Source of the DNA: Sphingomonadaceae bacterium
Lineage (GTDB): Bacteria > Pseudomonadota > Alphaproteobacteria > Sphingomonadales > Sphingomonadaceae
Direction of reading: 5' to 3'
DNA length: 15,796 bases
Assembly (NCBI GenBank): GCA_020446665.1
Contig: JAGREF010000159.1
Span: 1 to 15,796, forward strand
Shown here: positions 13,340 through 15,796 of the stretch, one piece after another
Numbering within the stretch: position 1 is the stretch's first letter
Layout: the number at the start of each line of letters is the position of its first letter
Made by a program: the position numbers and the translations under genes
The notes under the pieces: model-generated
Databases searched by the model: none
Told to the model about the DNA's origin: nothing
The model's input: only the letters and a program-made list of their open reading frames with translations

Positions 13340-13984
13340 TCAGGCAGCGCGCGTGGTCCAGTCCCGCATCCGGGCCTTGCCAGAAGCAGGATGGAAGGGC
13401 TGGATATCGCGGACACTGCGCGCAAATTCATCCAGCGGCATGACGCCCTGGAAATTGATCCCATGCTGCAGACCTCTGCGCCAGCTGACATGGCCGAACC
13501 GCAGCGGGAAACCTTCAATTGCGACCCGAACCAGCGAACGGACCGGCCATTCCGTCTCTGCTTCCAGCCGCGCGCCGCTCGCCGACAGGTCGAGCAATGT
13601 AGCGTGGTGCAACTGGCCTGCCACCGCAGCCATCGCCGGACGTTCCATCCGCAAGCGGATGGCGCGGTCAGCATAGGGGCTGAGCTCGGTGGTGAAAGCA
13701 TCAACATCCACATGGCAGGCAAAACGATATCCCGCTTCTGCGCCCTGCGCCCAGTTGCGCTCGATGGGCCAGGTGGCGCCATTGCCCTGTTCAAGGATGA
13801 TCCGCCGTTCGGGAACCACCTTGTGAAAGAAGCGCAGGCTCACATCCTCGGCGCTCACATCGCGGATAAGGCAGGGATATTCCCCGCTCTGGCAAACCAC
13901 TTTGGCGACGCGCAACAAGTGGGAGGTGCGCCGGGTTTCTCCCTTTTCTGCGCGGGCACTGCCTCTTTTGGCGATCTTGTGCAT
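13340..13984 (-). CDS. PilZ domain protein, two PilZ-like halves
   Basis: A 214-residue soluble protein. The C-terminal half (about 108-190) is a recognisable PilZ domain, with LDLSASGARLE (131-141) matching the D-x-S-x-x-G core and HGINF (174-178) closing the barrel. The N-terminal half (about 18-90) resembles a degenerate copy: RRTSHLLRVAKVV, then RDVSAEDVSLRF, where the final glycine of the core is lost. Neither half shows a clean RxxxR motif, which c-di-GMP binding PilZ domains use, so ligand binding is uncertain. ATG 13984 is chosen because AAGGA lies 10 nt upstream; ATG 13993 is only 1 nt from it. It is divergent from the HTH gene and precedes the RHH gene. Confidence 0.8.
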   Translation of the reverse strand: MHKIAKRGSARAEKGETRRTSHLLRVAKVVCQSGEYPCLIRDVSAEDVSLRFFHKVVPERRIILEQGNGATWPIERNWAQGAEAGYRFACHVDVDAFTTELSPYADRAIRLRMERPAMAAVAGQLHHATLLDLSASGARLEAETEWPVRSLVRVAIEGFPLRFGHVSWRRGLQHGINFQGVMPLDEFARSVRDIQPFHPASGKARMRDWTTRAA

Positions 13985-14164
13985 GGTCTGCATGTCCTTC
14001 GGCCGAAACTGTCAATCATGGATAAGCAATCCTAACCGGACAGGGTGAACCAATGGTAAAAGCAGGCGGAGAACCGGACCGGCGGTGATGTCCGGCATCC
14101 AGCTGCCAGAGCAACGAAAAATTTGGGGTGGCAAGCGCTTTGTCGCGAGCCTAGCCCGTCAGAC

Positions 14165-14479
14165 ATGGCTGTACCGGATTGTCCTGACGAAGTTGCAGAG
14201 CGCATCGCGCCTCTCTCGGAAAAGGAAAGGCAAGCGCTGCGCCTGATCCTTCGGGGGCACGACGCAAAATCAATGGCCGGAGAGCTTGGCCTGTCGGTCC
14301 ACACAATCAATGAGCGCCTGCGGAATGCCCGGCGCAAGCTGTCAGTTACGAGCAGCAAGGAAGCCGCCCGCCTGTTGCTGGAAGCCGAAGCAGCAGAGGG
14401 CGATTACCCTGATTTGATTGTAGCCAAGGAATTAGGGGAAGTCGCAGCTGCCAATACCATGCACATGCGTCGTCAGTAG
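14165..14479 (+). CDS. LuxR-type helix-turn-helix regulator, cut from DUF4019 by an in-frame TAG
   Basis: A 104-residue protein with a LuxR/GerE-type DNA-binding domain at about 17-73: LSEKERQALRLILRGHDAKS, then the recognition helix region LSVHTINERLRNARRKL and SSKEAARLL. I recall related sphingomonad proteins with this HTH joined to a membrane segment and a C-terminal DUF4019 domain. Here the linker runs to MHMRRQ and ends at TAG 14477-14479. The next codons continue in the same frame through a membrane segment into DUF4019. It is therefore either a split gene or a full protein broken by one amber codon. ATG 14165 begins the conserved protein; a TTG at 14123 is a weaker option. It is divergent from the PilZ gene. 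Confidence 0.82.
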   Translation: MAVPDCPDEVAERIAPLSEKERQALRLILRGHDAKSMAGELGLSVHTINERLRNARRKLSVTSSKEAARLLLEAEAAEGDYPDLIVAKELGEVAAANTMHMRRQ

Positions 14480-14500
14480 TTGGCTGGGAAGGGCCCTGCC

Positions 14501-14938
14501 ATGATCGCCGGAGGATTGATTGCCATGACTATGCTGTTTGCGACATTGATTGTTCTTGCCGGGGTTCCTTCGACTGCCCCCAATGATGGAAGGCTGGAGC
14601 TTCAGGCTGAGGAGATGCAGGTCGAGACTACCGCGCTGAAATGGCTGGAATTGCTCGACAGCGACGACTGGGCTGGCACCTATGCACTTACCTCTGCGAA
14701 GTTTCGCCGTGTGAATACGCAGGAAATTTGGGCAGAGGCCTCTGAAGCCGTACGCTCAGAGTTCGGAAAGACCGGGAAGCGTGAATTGCAGAGCAACCAA
14801 GCCCCGCCCACGCCGGAAGGTTACCGTGTGCTCGCTTTCCGCACCCATTATTCCAATCGGGAAGAGACGGAGCTGGAAACGATCACGCTTGTTAAAGAAG
14901 GCAGTGACTGGAAAGTCGTCGGCATATTCATTGAATAG
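14501..14938 (+). CDS. Membrane-anchored DUF4019 protein
   Basis: A 145-residue protein with one N-terminal hydrophobic segment (about 2-24) and a C-terminal DUF4019 domain (about 43-145). The domain shows the family pattern: ALKWLELLDSDDWAGTY, FRRVNTQEIWAEA, VRSEFGKTGKREL, and the closing strands ETITLVKEGSDWKVVGIFIE. It would face the periplasm. Two starts have good ribosome sites: ATG 14501 (GGGAAGGG, 7 nt away), used here, and ATG 14525 (GGAGG, 10 nt away). TTG 14480 directly abuts the preceding stop. The reading frame is the same as that of the upstream HTH gene, which suggests a former or alternative fusion product of about 258 residues if TAG is read through. The function of DUF4019 is not established. 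Confidence 0.8.
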   Translation: MIAGGLIAMTMLFATLIVLAGVPSTAPNDGRLELQAEEMQVETTALKWLELLDSDDWAGTYALTSAKFRRVNTQEIWAEASEAVRSEFGKTGKRELQSNQAPPTPEGYRVLAFRTHYSNREETELETITLVKEGSDWKVVGIFIE

Positions 14939-14951
14939 CCCGCCTGCGCCA

Positions 14952-14978
14952 CCGGGGCACGCACGCTGCGCGCCCCGG
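14952..14978. terminator. GC-rich hairpin shared by two convergent genes
   Basis: CCGGGGC (14952-14958) and GCCCCGG (14972-14978) form a perfect 7-bp stem, extendable inward by three pairs after one mismatch. It fills the 48-nt gap between the DUF4019 stop and the phaB stop. No T-run lies on either side, so termination may be weak or Rho-assisted in both directions. Confidence 0.5.
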
Positions 14979-14986
14979 CACGCGGG

Positions 14987-15709
14987 TCAGTACATGTGCT
15001 GACCGCCATTGATGCTCATGGTCGAGCCGGTCACAAATCCTGCCTCTTCACTGCACAGGAAGCTCACGCCCCGGGCGATTTCCTCCGCATGGCCCAGCCG
15101 GCCCACGGGGATTTTGGCAATGATCTTCTCCAGCACCGGCTCGGGCACGGCAGCGACCATGTCCGTGTCGATATAGCCCGGCGCAATCGCATTGCAGGTC
15201 ACGCCAGCCTTGGCCCCTTCTTGTGCCAGCGCCTTGGTGAAACCATGGATGCCAGATTTTGCCGCGGCGTAATTGACCTGGCCATATTGACCGGCCTGCC
15301 CGTTGATCGAGCCGATATTGACGATCCGGCCCCATTTGCGCTCCCGCATGCCAGGGAAGCAAGCTTTTGCCATGTTGAAGCAACCGCCCAGATTGATGCG
15401 CATGACTTCGTTCCAGTCGTCAAAGCTCATCTTGTGGAGCACGCCATCACGGGTGATACCGGCATTGTTGACCACCACGTCAATTGGCCCAACCTCTTCG
15501 GCAATCTTTTCGCACATGGCCAGCGTCGCTTCGTGGTCGCCAACATCGCATTTATAGGCGGCAATGCCGGTCTCAGCGGTGAAGGCCCTGGCCTTCTCTT
15601 CATTGCCGGCATAATTGGCAACGACCGTGAAGCCATCCGCCTTGAGCGCTTCGCAAATGGCGCGCCCGATACCGCGCGTGCCTCCGGTTACTACAGCTAC
15701 ACGTCCCAT
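14987..15709 (-). CDS. phaB: Acetoacetyl-CoA reductase (NADPH-type short-chain dehydrogenase)
   Basis: A 240-residue short-chain dehydrogenase closely matching PhaB/PhbB, which reduces acetoacetyl-CoA to (R)-3-hydroxybutyryl-CoA for polyhydroxybutyrate synthesis. Cofactor motif TGGTRGIG is at 8-15, NNAG at 81-84, the catalytic set S134, Y147 and K151 lies in NIGSINGQAGQYGQVNYAAAK, and APGYIDTDM begins at 177. The C-terminus NGGQHMY is typical for the family. The frame is open to a GTG at 15730, but ATG 15709 gives the family length and has GGAG 6 nt upstream. FabG-type ketoacyl-ACP reductases are the main alternative; the SINGQAGQYGQ segment favours PhaB. No PHB synthase or thiolase is visible in the window. 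A 6-bp inverted repeat GTCAGT/ACTGAC (15736-15741, 15755-15760) lies in its promoter region. Confidence 0.92.
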   Translation of the reverse strand: MGRVAVVTGGTRGIGRAICEALKADGFTVVANYAGNEEKARAFTAETGIAAYKCDVGDHEATLAMCEKIAEEVGPIDVVVNNAGITRDGVLHKMSFDDWNEVMRINLGGCFNMAKACFPGMRERKWGRIVNIGSINGQAGQYGQVNYAAAKSGIHGFTKALAQEGAKAGVTCNAIAPGYIDTDMVAAVPEPVLEKIIAKIPVGRLGHAEEIARGVSFLCSEEAGFVTGSTMSINGGQHMY

Positions 15710-15765
15710 GATCTTCTCCGATTGGCTCACTACCGGTCAGTGTTACGACGGGAAACTGACAGTGC

Positions 15766-15793
15766 AAAGAAAAACCCCGCCGCAGCGGGGTTT
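15766..15793 (-). terminator. Intrinsic terminator of a minus-strand gene beyond the right edge
   Basis: AAACCCCGC (15772-15780) pairs perfectly with GCGGGGTTT (15785-15793) around a 4-nt loop. Read on the minus strand the stem is followed by a T-rich tract (TTTTTC, then TTT). It should stop a transcript entering from the right, separating that gene from phaB. On the plus strand the trailing bases are only TTTGTC. Confidence 0.82.
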
Positions 15794-15796
15794 GTC

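Noticed and set aside
14053..14088. 11-codon upstream open frame before the HTH gene
   Set aside because: ATG to TGA is open, but there is no ribosome site or sign of an attenuator hairpin; it is likely chance.

Overview
This window looks like ordinary core chromosome of a GC-rich alphaproteobacterium. The best guess is Sphingomonadales, possibly Erythrobacteraceae. This rests on recalled resemblance, not a search: the short spermidine-synthase-like methyltransferase, the LuxR-type HTH plus DUF4019 pair, the RHH_4 protein, the PilZ protein, and the neighbourhood glnE, peroxiredoxin, DUF455, M23 peptidase. I see no insertion sequence, phage gene, tRNA, rRNA or CRISPR array.

Layout. At 1-171 is the 3' end of threonyl-tRNA synthetase, followed 7 nt later by a spermidine-synthase-like methyltransferase (179-856). 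At 947-2908 is a large membrane protein built as an internal duplication. It runs tail to tail, with overlapping stop codons, into a minus-strand pair: a secreted M28-type lipoprotein peptidase (5586-3913) and an agmatine deiminase (3885-2905). A 114-bp divergent region rich in TTGCAA palindromes separates that pair from a plus-strand run: glnE (5701-8394), a Bcp/PrxQ peroxiredoxin (8400-8873), a DUF455 ferritin-like protein (8870-9673) and an exported M23 peptidase (9791-10483). That run ends at a strong intrinsic terminator.

After a 291-bp convergent gap with several inverted repeats comes galU on the minus strand (11653-10775), divergent from murA on the plus strand (11786-13069). murA overlaps the stop of a small minus-strand RHH_4 protein (13296-13066), which lies 43 nt downstream of a two-part PilZ protein (13984-13340). 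Divergent from the PilZ gene is a LuxR-type HTH gene (14165-14479), followed in the same reading frame, after a single TAG codon, by a membrane-anchored DUF4019 protein (14501-14938). The window closes with an acetoacetyl-CoA reductase (15709-14987) and the terminator of a gene lying off the right edge.

Functionally the genes are mostly housekeeping: translation, nitrogen control (glnE), envelope and sugar-nucleotide synthesis (murA, galU, M23 peptidase), peroxide defence (bcp) and PHB metabolism (phaB). I found no convincing new multi-gene system. The most interesting item is the HTH/DUF4019 pair, which looks like a one-piece HTH-membrane-DUF4019 protein cut by one in-frame amber codon. Next are the duplicated membrane protein and the TTGCAA-rich divergent promoter region.
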